Shown: piece after piece, positions 17,104-25,730 of the stretch
How positions within the stretch are numbered: position 1 is the stretch's first letter
Layout: every line of letters starts with the position of its first letter
Assembly: GCA_965247055.1 (NCBI GenBank)
Contig: CBDFGE010000006.1
Span: 496,001-560,000 of the forward strand
Reading direction: 5' to 3'
DNA from: CBDFGE01 sp965247055
Lineage (GTDB): Bacteria; Chloroflexota; Dehalococcoidia; Lucifugimonadales; JAGWBF01
DNA length: 64,000 bases
Translations under genes and position numbers: made by a program
The notes under the pieces: generated by a model
What the model was told of the DNA's origin: nothing
What the model saw: only the letters and a program-made list of their open reading frames with translations
The model's database searches: none

Positions 17104-17119
17104 GGGGGCGTCCGGCGGG

Positions 17120-17150
17120 TTGCCGGGGACGAGACCGGTTCTGATATACT
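17120..17150 (+). promoter_or_regulatory. Promoter of rph-htrA
   Basis: TTGCCG, 19-base spacer, TATACT, with TG one base before the -10 (extended -10, TGATATACT). The GTG of rph is 67 bases downstream. Confidence 0.5.
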
Positions 17151-17216
17151 GGGAACCGGGGGAATCTTCCCCTGCCGTCGTTAGGACATCCTGTAGAGCT
17201 ACGGAGTGAAGGTGTA

Positions 17217-17963
17217 GTGGACGCATCTGATGTAAAGAGGGCCGACGGGCGTCGCTGGGACGAGCCCAGAAAGGTCAGTATCATACCCGGATACCAGGGC
17301 TTCGCCGAGGGGTCGGCCCTGATAGAGATGGGGCTGACCAGGGTGCTGTGTGCCGCCACCATAGAAGAGCGTGTCCCACCCTTCCTGAGGGGGGACGGCA
17401 GGGGCTGGGTGACTGCCGAGTACGCCATGTTGCCCCGGTCGACCAGCATGCGCACCGCCCGCGAGGGGGCAACCGGCCCGCCCAGGGGACGTTCGCTGGA
17501 GATACAGCGCTTCATCGGCAGGTGCCTACGGGCCGTGACGGACCGCACCGCTTTGGGAGAGCGCACGGTGCTGCTGGACTGTGACGTTATTCAGGCCGAT
17601 GGAGGCACCAGGACCGCGGCCATAACGGGGGCGTACGTAGCCTTGTACCAGGCTCTGCTATGCCTGGTGCGCAACCGGGTGCTGCTGGCGGTCCCCCTGG
17701 AGTCCGCCGTGGCCGCCATGAGTGTGGGCGTGGTAGACGGCAAGACGCTGCTGGACCTGCCCTACGAGGAAGACTTCCGAGCGCAGGTGGACTTCAACGT
17801 TGCCATGACCGACAGGGGTGATCTGGTGGAGATACAGGGGGCCACAGAAGGGGCGCCCTTCGCCGTAGACATTGTGCCGGAGCTTCTAGCCGTGGCCCGG
17901 CGTGGGTTGGAGCCCCTGTTCCAGGCCCAGCGGGACGCCATTCGACAGCTCACGGGAGGGTAA
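17217..17963 (+). CDS. rph: Ribonuclease PH
   Basis: 248 residues from GTG, with GTGTAGTGG ahead. RNase PH trims the 3' ends of tRNA precursors by phosphorolysis. The single RNase PH domain is complete: the N-terminal RADGRRWDEPRKVSI, AEYAMLPRSTSMR, the phosphate-binding GRSLEIQRFIGRCLRAV, the conserved DCDVIQADGGTRTAAI, and the C-terminal EIQGATEGAPF. The start is supported by the conserved R-x-D-G-R ten residues in. It is followed after 11 bases by the HtrA-like protease. Confidence 0.97.
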   Translation: MDASDVKRADGRRWDEPRKVSIIPGYQGFAEGSALIEMGLTRVLCAATIEERVPPFLRGDGRGWVTAEYAMLPRSTSMRTAREGATGPPRGRSLEIQRFIGRCLRAVTDRTALGERTVLLDCDVIQADGGTRTAAITGAYVALYQALLCLVRNRVLLAVPLESAVAAMSVGVVDGKTLLDLPYEEDFRAQVDFNVAMTDRGDLVEIQGATEGAPFAVDIVPELLAVARRGLEPLFQAQRDAIRQLTGG

Positions 17964-17974
17964 GGAGCTTTGCC

Positions 17975-19210
17975 ATGAGGCATGCTGTCGCCGTAGCCGT
18001 ATTGAGGGCGCTCAGGAGAGTTCTGCCGGTGCTGGTGCTTGCGGTGGCGCTGGTTGTGGTGGCGTGCAGCGTCCCCACAGCCACCCCCGTTCCGTCCGCC
18101 AACTCCACGCCGGCGTCGGGTGCTTCGTCTCCCATCGCGGGCGAAGGCGATACGCTCCCCACCGGTACGCCCACTCCCCTCCCCTCACTGCAGGGCGGCA
18201 CGGGCCGGCTGTCGTCCCCCACCCAGACGCCCGTCGCAGCCCTTGCTCCCGTCACGGCGTTGCTGGATATTCCCGGTGTCGTAGAGAAGGCGAGGCCGGC
18301 GGTAGTCTCCATCGTGGCTGAAGTGGTGCAACGGGACCTCTTCGGCAGAAGGTTCCGGGATTCCCAGAGCGGTTCCGGGGTGATATTCGATCCCAAGGGG
18401 TTGGTCCTTACCAACAACCATGTGGTAGAGGGTTCGGTCACCGTCACGGTGACCCTGGACGATGGACGGCAATTCGAAGGGGAAGTGCTCGGTGCGGACG
18501 GTCTTACCGACCTGGCGGTGCTCAGGATCCAGGGGGATAGGTTTCCGTTCGCCGCGCTGGCCGACCCGGCCGGAGTCAGGGTCGGGGACCCGGTAATCGC
18601 CATAGGCAATGTGCTGGCCTTGCCCGGGGGCCCTACGGTGACCTTCGGCGTAATCAGCGCCCTGGACCGCTCCTTCCAGGTAACGGCGGACGTTCAATTA
18701 CACAGCCTCATCCAGACCGACGCCTCGATCAATCCAGGAAATAGCGGAGGCCCCTTGCTCAACCTTCAGGGGCAGGTGGTAGGCATAAATACGGCGGTAG
18801 CCCGTAGTGACCCCTCAGGGAGGGAGATAGAGGGTATAGGCTTCGCGGTGGGCATGGATACAGTGGGGCCCGTTGCCGCCGCACTGGTGAAAGACGGCCG
18901 GGTCCAGTGGGCCTGGCTGGGCGTGGCGCTGGAGGAGCTGGACCCCCAGATGGCCGCCGAGGTGGGCGTCCCCCTCAGGGAGGGTGTGCTGGTAGCGGGT
19001 GTGGTCCGGGACGGGCCCGCCTCGCAGGGAGGAGTGCGGAGGGGGGACGTGATCGTGTCCATCGGTGGCAGAGAGGTCTCCACGAGGCGGGACCTGGTAA
19101 GGCTCCTGAGGTTTGAACACGGTGTGGCTGAGAAGGTGGACCTGGAAGTCTTCCGAGACGAACGGCTCATGACCCTGGAGGTGACCCTGGGGGAAAGGCC
19201 CGGCCAGTGA
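17975..19210 (+). CDS. HtrA/DegP-like serine protease, lipoprotein
   Basis: 411 residues. The signal peptide is hydrophobic to residue 30 and ends in VVVAC with lipobox Cys31, so the protein should be a lipoprotein outside the membrane. A Pro/Thr/Ser linker (32-100) leads to a trypsin-like domain with the triad His149 (LTNNHVV), Asp179 (LTDLAVL) and Ser257 (NPGNSGGPL). One C-terminal PDZ domain begins near 305 (AWLGVALEELDP). The protease should degrade or refold damaged extracytoplasmic proteins. One PDZ makes it DegS-like in plan, although the lipid anchor differs from DegS. It stands 11 bases behind rph. Confidence 0.92.
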   Translation: MRHAVAVAVLRALRRVLPVLVLAVALVVVACSVPTATPVPSANSTPASGASSPIAGEGDTLPTGTPTPLPSLQGGTGRLSSPTQTPVAALAPVTALLDIPGVVEKARPAVVSIVAEVVQRDLFGRRFRDSQSGSGVIFDPKGLVLTNNHVVEGSVTVTVTLDDGRQFEGEVLGADGLTDLAVLRIQGDRFPFAALADPAGVRVGDPVIAIGNVLALPGGPTVTFGVISALDRSFQVTADVQLHSLIQTDASINPGNSGGPLLNLQGQVVGINTAVARSDPSGREIEGIGFAVGMDTVGPVAAALVKDGRVQWAWLGVALEELDPQMAAEVGVPLREGVLVAGVVRDGPASQGGVRRGDVIVSIGGREVSTRRDLVRLLRFEHGVAEKVDLEVFRDERLMTLEVTLGERPGQ

Positions 19211-19222
19211 GGCACCTGCACG

Positions 19223-22200
19223 TTACTTCGGGGCCACTTCCTGGACCCGTCTGAGACCCAGGACCGTTTCCAGTCCTTCCACCTTTTGGACCTCGGTGTG
19301 GGCTGCCTTCTCCGGGTCTCCCTCGACCAGTTCGTCGGAGAGGGTCTCCTGCTGGATGTACTGGGCGAACTTCCTCATCACGTCTCCTACCCGCTGGGAG
19401 CCCCGATAGTAGGTGACGATCCTGTCGGTGACCTCGAATCCGGCGCCGCGCCTCAGGTTCTGGATGCGGTGGACCAGCTCCCTCGCCAGCCCTTCCTCCG
19501 CCAGCTCGGGCGTTATGGAGGTGTCCACTGCCACCATGTACCCGCCCTCGAGGGACACCCAGTATTGGTCCAACGGTACCATAGCCTCGACGTGGCCGCC
19601 CGCCCCGGCGGGTGGGATGCTGGAGGAGCCTGTCCCGGATGCCGGGGACGCCCCCGCCGCTTCCAGGGCTCGCTGGTAGAGAGTTCCATGGCCGCCCTCA
19701 CAGCCGGCTACTCCCTGGTGAGTCGCGGAGTCGGTCAGGAGCTCAAGCTCCTTGATGTTGAGCTCGTCCAGTATCTGGGAGCGGACCCTCAGGATGTGCC
19801 CGGCCTCATCGGGGACACGGGGCCTCACCAGGACCCGTGGTAGAGGCTGACGCACCTTCACCCCTGCCCGGGACCGGGCTCCCCTGCCCATGCTGGAGAT
19901 CCTCATGGCCAGCCGGGTAGCGTCGATCAGGGGCGCCTCCACCAGCTCGGGGTTGGCCTGGGGGAAGGAGGCCAGGTGCACGCTCTCCGGCGCGCCCCCA
20001 TCCACGGCACGGACCAGGTTCTGGTACATCTCCTCGGCAACGAAGGGCATGAAGGGGGCCAGCAGCTTGCACAGGGTGGTCAGGCAGGTATAGAGGGTCG
20101 CGTAGGCCGAGACCTTGTCCTCGTCGTTCTCGCTTTTCCAGAAGCGGCGCCGGCTGCGGCGCACATACCAGTTGGACAGGCGGTCCACGAACTCCTGGAT
20201 ACGCCTGCCGGCGTCGGTGGGATTGTAGGCCTCCAGGTATCCATCCACCTGGGACACGAGGCTGTTGAGCTCTGCCAGCAGCCACCGGTCAAGCTCGGAG
20301 ACTGGCTTCCAGCCTGGCGGTACCTGGTCCGGTGTGTACCGGTCCACCGAAGCGTAGGTTGTGAAGAAGGAGTGCACATTCCAGAGGGTCAGGAGAAACC
20401 GGCGCACCACCTCGTTCACCAGCTCCTGGGAGAATCGTCGCGATTCGCCGGGCTGGGCCGCCGTAAATAGGTACCAGCGGGTGGCGTCGGCGCCCTGGGC
20501 GTCCAGCACGGCCCAGGGCCCTACCACGTTCCCCAGGTGCTTGCTCATCTTCTGCCCCTGGCCATCCAGGATGAGCCCCAGGCAGATAACGTTGCGATAG
20601 CTGGGCCGCCCGGTGAGCAGGATGGACAGCACGTGGAGGCTATAGAACCAGCCCCGGGTCTGGTCCACCGCCTCGCATATGTAGTCCGCGGGAAGGCAGC
20701 CCTCTCCTTGTAGCCGTTCCACGTCCTCCTTGGAGGTGACGGGGTACTGGGCGAAGGGCATGGCCCCGGAGTCGAACCAGGCGTCCATGACCTCGGGGAT
20801 GCGCAGCATCCGCCCGTCGCACTTGGGGCAGCGGATCGCTATCGCGTCCACGTAGGGGCGGTGAAGGTCCAGGCCATCTTCCACGGGCTCGATGGCCATC
20901 TCCTTGAGCTCGGCCACGCTCCCCAGGCAGTGGTACTCGCCGCAGGAGTCGCACCGCCACAGGGGTATGGGAGTGCCCCAGTAGCGCTCTCTGGAGATAG
21001 CCCAGTCCACGTTATTGGCCAGCCACTCCCCGAAACGGCCCTCCTTGATGTAGTCGGGATACCAGTTTATCTCCCTGTTGCCGCTGGTAAGCCGGTCCTT
21101 CACCGCGGTAGTGCGGATGTACCAGGAGGTCTTCGCGTAGTAGAGAAGGGGCGTATCGCAACGCCAGCAGAAGGGGTAGGTGTGGTGGTAGACCCCCTGG
21201 CGATAGAGGCGGTCCCTGGACTTGAGGTCGGCGATGATCTCCTTGTCGGCATCCTTGACGAACTTGCCGGCAAAGGGATAATTGCCGACGACGTTACCCT
21301 GGAGGTCGACAGGCTGAACGAAGTCCAGGCCGTGCTCCCGCCCCGCGCCGAGGTCCTCGTCGCCGAAGGCGGGGGCGATGTGGACGATGCCCGTCCCTTC
21401 CTTCATAGAGACGAAATCGGCTGAGACAACATGGACGACGAAGGTGCTGGACGCGATGAGCTCATAAGAGCCGCTGCCCATGAAGCTGCGTACCTCAACG
21501 CCGTTCTCGAATGGGTGGTAGAGTGGCTCGTAGGCGTAGGTGGTCAGGTCATACCCCTTGACGGTGCCGACAATGGTATGTGGCTCTTCGATCACGGAAT
21601 CCACCAGGGCCGACGCCATGACCAGTCGCTCCACAGCGCCGTCCCTCAAGACCTCCACCAGCGAATAGTCCTGCTGGGGGTGCACCGCCAGGGCGGTGTT
21701 GCCGGGGAGGGTCCAGGGGGTGGTGGTCCAGGCCAGGAAGTAGGTGGGTGGCCCGTTGGCCAGCGAACTCCCCGGATAGAAGCCATCTAGCGCGCCAGAG
21801 GGACCCGCTATGGGGAACTTGACGTAGACCGAGGGGTCGGGGGTGTTCTCCTTGTAGCCGAGGGCCACCTCGTGGGAGCTGAGGCTGGTAACGCAGCGGG
21901 GGCAGTGGGGGGTGCCCTTCATCGCCTGGTACAGGAGGCCCTGGTCCCAGAGCTGGCGGAGTATCCACCATCCCGTCTCGATGTAGTCGTTGTCCAGGGT
22001 GACGTAGGGGTGCTCCATGTCTACCCAGAAGCCGATGCGGTCCGTCAGGCTCTCCCACTCTTTTACGTACCGGAACACGCTCTCCCTGCACTTCCGGTTG
22101 AACCTCTCGATGCCGTACTCCTCTATCTCCCGCTTGTGCCTTAGTCCCAGTTCCTTCTCTACCTCCAGCTCCACGGGCAGCCCGTGGGTATCCCAGCCGC

Positions 22201-22447
22201 CCTTTCTCAGGCAGTGATACCCCTTCATGGTCTTGTATCGGCAGATGATGTCCTTGAACACCCTGGCCAGCACGTGGTGGACGCCGGGGCTACCGTTGGC
22301 CGTGGGAGGGCCTTCGTAGAGCATGAAGAGGGGCGCTCCCTCCCGCTCTCGTTCCGTACGGCGGAATATATCCCTGTCGGCCCAGAACTGGAGGATGGCC
22401 TTCTCCATCTCTGGGAAACTCACCTTGCTGGGCACCGGTGTGAACAT
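19223..22447 (-). CDS. ileS: Isoleucyl-tRNA synthetase
   Basis: 1074 residues. It charges tRNA-Ile. The HIGH-type signature is PTANGSPGVHHVLA near residue 52; the KMSKH loop is QKMSKHLGN near 634; the editing domain lies between with GTGIVHIAPAFGDED. The C-terminal anticodon-binding domain is extended. Length and the PGVHH form place it with the type 2 (eukaryotic-like) IleRS, a group often resistant to mupirocin. That last point is family knowledge and not visible here. No T-box leader is seen: the upstream 260 bases lack the conserved GGNACCGCG element and instead hold a dead gene fragment. It converges with the protease gene 12 bases away. Confidence 0.97.
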   Translation of the reverse strand: MFTPVPSKVSFPEMEKAILQFWADRDIFRRTEREREGAPLFMLYEGPPTANGSPGVHHVLARVFKDIICRYKTMKGYHCLRKGGWDTHGLPVELEVEKELGLRHKREIEEYGIERFNRKCRESVFRYVKEWESLTDRIGFWVDMEHPYVTLDNDYIETGWWILRQLWDQGLLYQAMKGTPHCPRCVTSLSSHEVALGYKENTPDPSVYVKFPIAGPSGALDGFYPGSSLANGPPTYFLAWTTTPWTLPGNTALAVHPQQDYSLVEVLRDGAVERLVMASALVDSVIEEPHTIVGTVKGYDLTTYAYEPLYHPFENGVEVRSFMGSGSYELIASSTFVVHVVSADFVSMKEGTGIVHIAPAFGDEDLGAGREHGLDFVQPVDLQGNVVGNYPFAGKFVKDADKEIIADLKSRDRLYRQGVYHHTYPFCWRCDTPLLYYAKTSWYIRTTAVKDRLTSGNREINWYPDYIKEGRFGEWLANNVDWAISRERYWGTPIPLWRCDSCGEYHCLGSVAELKEMAIEPVEDGLDLHRPYVDAIAIRCPKCDGRMLRIPEVMDAWFDSGAMPFAQYPVTSKEDVERLQGEGCLPADYICEAVDQTRGWFYSLHVLSILLTGRPSYRNVICLGLILDGQGQKMSKHLGNVVGPWAVLDAQGADATRWYLFTAAQPGESRRFSQELVNEVVRRFLLTLWNVHSFFTTYASVDRYTPDQVPPGWKPVSELDRWLLAELNSLVSQVDGYLEAYNPTDAGRRIQEFVDRLSNWYVRRSRRRFWKSENDEDKVSAYATLYTCLTTLCKLLAPFMPFVAEEMYQNLVRAVDGGAPESVHLASFPQANPELVEAPLIDATRLAMRISSMGRGARSRAGVKVRQPLPRVLVRPRVPDEAGHILRVRSQILDELNIKELELLTDSATHQGVAGCEGGHGTLYQRALEAAGASPASGTGSSSIPPAGAGGHVEAMVPLDQYWVSLEGGYMVAVDTSITPELAEEGLARELVHRIQNLRRGAGFEVTDRIVTYYRGSQRVGDVMRKFAQYIQQETLSDELVEGDPEKAAHTEVQKVEGLETVLGLRRVQEVAPK

Positions 22448-22513
22448 GTCAACCTCGGATCGGCGTGGTCTCAGAGGGACGATGGTCGCGGCTTGGGGAC
22501 CTCGGTGTCCTCC

Positions 22514-22672
22514 TCATGTGGCCCATCTGGGTGCCTCCAGAAGTCCCGAAACCTCTATGCTGGGACTGGCGGCACGGCCGGTGAAGAAGGCCGAGGCGAA
22601 GGGTCCCCCGTTCCGGTAATAGATTACCAGATATGCGGCGGCGAATACATCCCCAGCCCAGGTGGCCCCATC
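22514..22672 (-). pseudogene. Remnant of a PfkB-family carbohydrate kinase (C-terminal end only)
   Basis: On the minus strand an uninterrupted 52-codon frame reads DGATWAGDVFAAAYLVIYYR and then RAASPSIEVSGLL before a TGA. This is the C-terminal PfkB signature (D-T-x-G-A-G-D-x-F with the catalytic Asp) and the helix behind it, with G to W in the anion hole (TWAGD). Nothing of the first 250 residues of a kinase is present; upstream lies the 3' end of tlyA. It is too short and has no start, so I read it as what is left of a gene that once followed tlyA. Confidence 0.7.
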
Positions 22673-22710
22673 TGCTCGGCGGTTACGGGGGCGCCCAGGG
22701 CTGGATGCCC

Positions 22711-23556
22711 TTACGTCCCCTTCTGCAGCAGCAGGAAGAACTCCCTGTTGCCCGCGTCCCCCAGGATGGGCGAGGGGAGCAGGCCTCTCAGCCGGTAGCC
22801 TGCTCCCACCACCCTTGGGATCACTCTGGCGAGTACCCGGGCGTGGACCTGGGGGTCCTTTATCACGCCGCCCCGCCCCACCTCCTCGCGTCTGGCCTCA
22901 TACTGGGGCTTTATCAGCGCGACCATCGAGCCCCCCGGTTTCACGTGCTCTGCGACCGGCGGAATCACCCTGGTGACAGATATGAAGGATACGTCGATGG
23001 TTGCCAGGTCCACGAGCCTGGCCCGGCCCGAATAGGCATCTTCAGGCGCCATCTCGGCGGTGTGCTGCGTGTCACCCGTGGGCCAGGGCAGACGGAAGGG
23101 GTATCGCGCGTTGACCCCTTCGAGTACGGTGACTCTGGGGTCCTGCCGTATGCGATAGTCCAGCTGGCCGTGGCCTACGTCCAGGGCGAACACCCTGCGG
23201 ACGCCCCGCTGAAGCAGGCAATCGGTAAAGCCTCCTGTGGAGGCCCCCGCGTCCAGGGCCACCAGGCCGGAAACGTCCAGGTGGAAGCGGTCCAGAGCGT
23301 GGGCCAGCTTGACCCCGCCCCGGCTCACGTAGGGCAGCCCACCCCTGACTTCCAGCGGGGTGTCGGCGGCCACAAGGGAGCCTGCCTTCAGTACCCTGCC
23401 CGATGGGCTGTAGACCAGCCCTTCCATGATCAAGGCTTGGGCTCTCTCCTGGCTCTCCGCCAGACCTCTGTCTAGCAGGAGCAGGTCCGCCCGCTTTTTC
23501 GGAGACTTTCTCCCCAATAAGCCACCCACACCGAAATTGACACTTCTCTCGGACAT
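22711..23556 (-). CDS. tlyA: TlyA-family rRNA 2'-O-methyltransferase
   Basis: 281 residues. An N-terminal S4 RNA-binding domain (about 20-85, ADLLLLDRGLAESQERAQAL and GLPYVSRGGVKL) is joined to an FtsJ-like SAM domain (LDAGASTGGFTDCLLQ near 120, IDVSFISV, LIKPQYEA). TlyA proteins methylate ribose in 16S and 23S rRNA, which sensitises cells to capreomycin in actinobacteria. The catalytic Lys-Asp-Lys pattern is compatible with activity. Its start at 23556 overlaps the promoter of rpmH on the other strand, so the two divergent units may influence each other. Confidence 0.92.
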   Translation of the reverse strand: MSERSVNFGVGGLLGRKSPKKRADLLLLDRGLAESQERAQALIMEGLVYSPSGRVLKAGSLVAADTPLEVRGGLPYVSRGGVKLAHALDRFHLDVSGLVALDAGASTGGFTDCLLQRGVRRVFALDVGHGQLDYRIRQDPRVTVLEGVNARYPFRLPWPTGDTQHTAEMAPEDAYSGRARLVDLATIDVSFISVTRVIPPVAEHVKPGGSMVALIKPQYEARREEVGRGGVIKDPQVHARVLARVIPRVVGAGYRLRGLLPSPILGDAGNREFFLLLQKGT

Positions 23557-23566
23557 GAATTATAAT
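23537..23566 (+). promoter_or_regulatory. Promoter of the rpmH-jag cluster
   Basis: TTGACA, 18-base spacer, TATAAT: both boxes match consensus perfectly, the best promoter in the window. The transcript would start near 23573, leaving a leader of only about 14 bases that includes the AGGAGA ribosome site of rpmH. Confidence 0.85.
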
Positions 23567-23586
23567 CCTTTCGCCAGGAGATTATT

Positions 23587-23724
23587 ATGCCTAAGCGTAC
23601 CTACCAACCAAAAAAGCGACGTCGGCAACGTGTCCATGGATTCCGCGCTCGTGCCAGCACCCCGGGAGGCCGGAACGTGCTGAGACGCCGTAGGTTCAAA
23701 GGACGACACCGGCTAGCGGTGTAG
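23587..23724 (+). CDS. rpmH: 50S ribosomal protein bL34
   Basis: 45 residues, very basic: MPKRTYQPKKRRRQRVHGF, then RASTPGGRNVLRRRRFKGR. This is the whole L34 consensus, including TPGGRNVL. It is a component of the large ribosomal subunit, first in the conserved order rpmH-rnpA-yidD-yidC-jag. AGGAGA lies five bases ahead of the ATG. It ends 14 bases before rnpA. Confidence 0.97.
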   Translation: MPKRTYQPKKRRRQRVHGFRARASTPGGRNVLRRRRFKGRHRLAV

Positions 23725-23738
23725 CCGGCCGGGTCCTC

Positions 23739-24125
23739 ATGCAGAGGGAGCATCGCCTAACCGGTGGCAAACGTTTTTCGATCATACACCGGGAGGGGCG
23801 CGTACGCGCGAACCGGCTCCTGGTGCTGAAGATTCTGCCCAACGACCTGGACAGGAACCGGTTCGCGTTTCTGGTGGGTAAACGCATCGGGAATGCGGTG
23901 GTAAGAAACAAACTGAGGCGTCGTTTGAGGGAAGTGGTCCGTCTCACTCCTGTTAGCCCCGGGTGGGACATGGTATTTATAGCCAGGAGAGAGGCCGCCG
24001 GCGTGGACTACCATTCCCTCCAGTTGGCAGCCCAGGACCTCTTTTCCAAGACCAGACTTTTTTCTGCGGGAACCACCCATAGCCCCTGCTCCCAGGATGG
24101 CGGTGCACGGCCGTGGCCGCCTTGA
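23739..24125 (+). CDS. rnpA: Ribonuclease P protein component
   Basis: 128 residues. It binds the RNase P RNA and helps cut 5' leaders from tRNA precursors. The N-terminal RLTGGKRFSIIHREGR and the central RNR motif FLVGKRIGNAVVRNKLRRRLRE are both clear. The last 20 residues (Ser/Gly/Pro-rich) overlap the start of yidD and look unconserved. Genes in the same order are found in most bacteria, which supports the call. Confidence 0.95.
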   Translation: MQREHRLTGGKRFSIIHREGRVRANRLLVLKILPNDLDRNRFAFLVGKRIGNAVVRNKLRRRLREVVRLTPVSPGWDMVFIARREAAGVDYHSLQLAAQDLFSKTRLFSAGTTHSPCSQDGGARPWPP

Positions 24126-24402
24126 GGGGAGCAGGCGAAGTGAGGGTGAGGGGCGGGCTTACTCTCAGCTTTCGCCGCGAAGGCGCCAGGGAGTGAAAGG
24201 ACTGGCCCTCGCCTGTGTTACCGTATACCAGAGAGCAGTCTCACCCTATTTGCCGTCGTCCTGCCGGTATATCCCTAGCTGCTCCAACTACTGCCAGGAG
24301 GCGATACGAGGGCGCGGCTTCTTGACCGGAATCTGGCTCACGCTGAGGCGTCTGGCCCGGTGCCACCCTCTGGGGGGAAAAGGCTACGACCCTGTTCCTT
24401 AG
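24097..24402 (+). CDS. yidD: Membrane protein insertion efficiency factor YidD
   Basis: 101 residues. The conserved core is YQRAVSPYLPSSCRYIPSCSNYCQEAIRGRGFLTG, followed by RLARCHPLGGKGYDPVP. The three Cys and the amphipathic helix are family marks. YidD assists YidC in inserting inner-membrane proteins. The ATG at 24097 overlaps rnpA by 29 bases; the GTG at 24193 (VKGLALACV) begins right at the conserved part and may be the true start. Confidence 0.9.
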   Translation: MAVHGRGRLEGSRRSEGEGRAYSQLSPRRRQGVKGLALACVTVYQRAVSPYLPSSCRYIPSCSNYCQEAIRGRGFLTGIWLTLRRLARCHPLGGKGYDPVP

Positions 24403-24550
24403 CAAGATATCGATTATGACCTGGCTGTTGGGTAACCGCGCCCTGTCGCCGGCGGAGGTCCTATCAGGGGTCTCAAAGGTCACTCTCCTCGGGGAAGCTG
24501 GTGATGGGCGTCCGCTCGCCCGTGGAGATGCGTGTGGAGCTGACGTACCC

Positions 24551-25723
24551 GTGAATCGCAGGGTTCCGAGGACGAGCCACCCAAGGCCGCAGCTGGGCAG
24601 CGGGCTGCGGTGGCTGGTCCTATTGCTTATCGGGCTGCTGGTCCTGGCCGGCTGCACCGGACGCAGCCTTATCTCCTGGGGCTCCGGGTGGTCCGCGACT
24701 GCGGCCAGTGACGGTGTCTTGTTCGTGGGTAACAAACAGGGTGAGGTTCTGGCCTTCGAGGCGATTACCGGTGACTCTCCCAGGGAGAAGTGGCGTTTCC
24801 CACGCGAGGGTGAGGAGAAGCTGGGAGGCGTGTTCGGAATGCCTGCGGTGGGCGAGGAGCTGTTATTCATAGCGGACAAGGGGGATAGGGAAGGTAAAGG
24901 TGGAAGACTCTTCGCCATCGGCAAGGAGAGCGGCGCCAGGCAGTGGGTCAAGGGTATCGAGGGAGGCATAGTGGGCGGGCCGGCGCTCTCGGAGTCCCAT
25001 GGCCTGGTGATGGTGGGCTCCGACGACGGGAGCTTGTACGCCTTCCACACCGCGGGGGATGCTCCGGGGCGTATGGCGTGGCGCTTCGCCAGCGAAGGCA
25101 GGATCTGGTCCACGCCTGTCGTTGGGGAAGGGGCGGTCTACTTCGGCTCCATGGACCGCCACATCTATGCCCTCTCCCTGGATGATACGTCGGGCGCGGC
25201 AGGCACATCTTTGTGGAAGTACAAGACCGGCGCCGCCGTGGTCTCCACACCTCTGCTACTGGACGGGATGGTGATAGTGGGCTCCTTCGACCAGAAGCTG
25301 TACGCCCTCGACTCGAAGACGGGGGCCCTCCTCTGGTCTTTCGCGGGGGACGGCTGGTTCTGGGCTGGGGCGGTTTCCGATGGGGAGCAGATCTACGCGG
25401 CGACGATGGGAGGGACAGTGTACGCCCTGGACAAGAAGGGTAGCCCTGTCTGGTCCAGCCCCTTCAGGGCTGATTCACCCATCGTTTCCACGCCCGCAGT
25501 GGTCGGGGACGCCATCGTAGTGGCCACGGACGCGGGCAGGCTGTACCTCCTCAGCGCCGACACCGGGACTGCCGTCGAAGTATTCAAGGACCTGGGTGCA
25601 CGGGTAAAGGGTCCTCTAAGCCAGCAAGGCACCATGGTATTCGTGGGAGTAGACGACAGTACAGTGCGTGGTGTGGACGCGAAGCGGTGGGTCCAACGCT
25701 GGAACGTGTCCACCAAGAAGTAG
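24551..25723 (+). CDS. PQQ-like beta-propeller lipoprotein in the yidC cluster
   Basis: 390 residues from the GTG at 24551; the frame is open back to 24416 but without signal-like content. A hydrophobic segment WLVLLLIGLLVLAGC ends in a lipobox Cys, so it is probably exported and lipidated. The rest is a run of PQQ/PD40-type propeller blades: repeats of the form GxLYAFDxxxGxxxW, for example GSLYAFHTAGDAPGRMAWRF, DRHIYALSLDD, QKLYALDSKTGALLWSF, GTVYALDKKGSPVWSSPF. The fold resembles BamB, a partner of outer-membrane assembly. It sits directly between yidD and yidC and ends eight bases before the yidC start, so a role near the YidC insertase is plausible but is inference. Confidence 0.85.
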   Translation: MNRRVPRTSHPRPQLGSGLRWLVLLLIGLLVLAGCTGRSLISWGSGWSATAASDGVLFVGNKQGEVLAFEAITGDSPREKWRFPREGEEKLGGVFGMPAVGEELLFIADKGDREGKGGRLFAIGKESGARQWVKGIEGGIVGGPALSESHGLVMVGSDDGSLYAFHTAGDAPGRMAWRFASEGRIWSTPVVGEGAVYFGSMDRHIYALSLDDTSGAAGTSLWKYKTGAAVVSTPLLLDGMVIVGSFDQKLYALDSKTGALLWSFAGDGWFWAGAVSDGEQIYAATMGGTVYALDKKGSPVWSSPFRADSPIVSTPAVVGDAIVVATDAGRLYLLSADTGTAVEVFKDLGARVKGPLSQQGTMVFVGVDDSTVRGVDAKRWVQRWNVSTKK

Positions 25724-25730
25724 GTCCAAC

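Noticed and set aside
22448..22710. Possible T-box leader of ileS
   Set aside because: No GGNACCGCG element or AG-bulge motifs; the stretch encodes a pfkB remnant.
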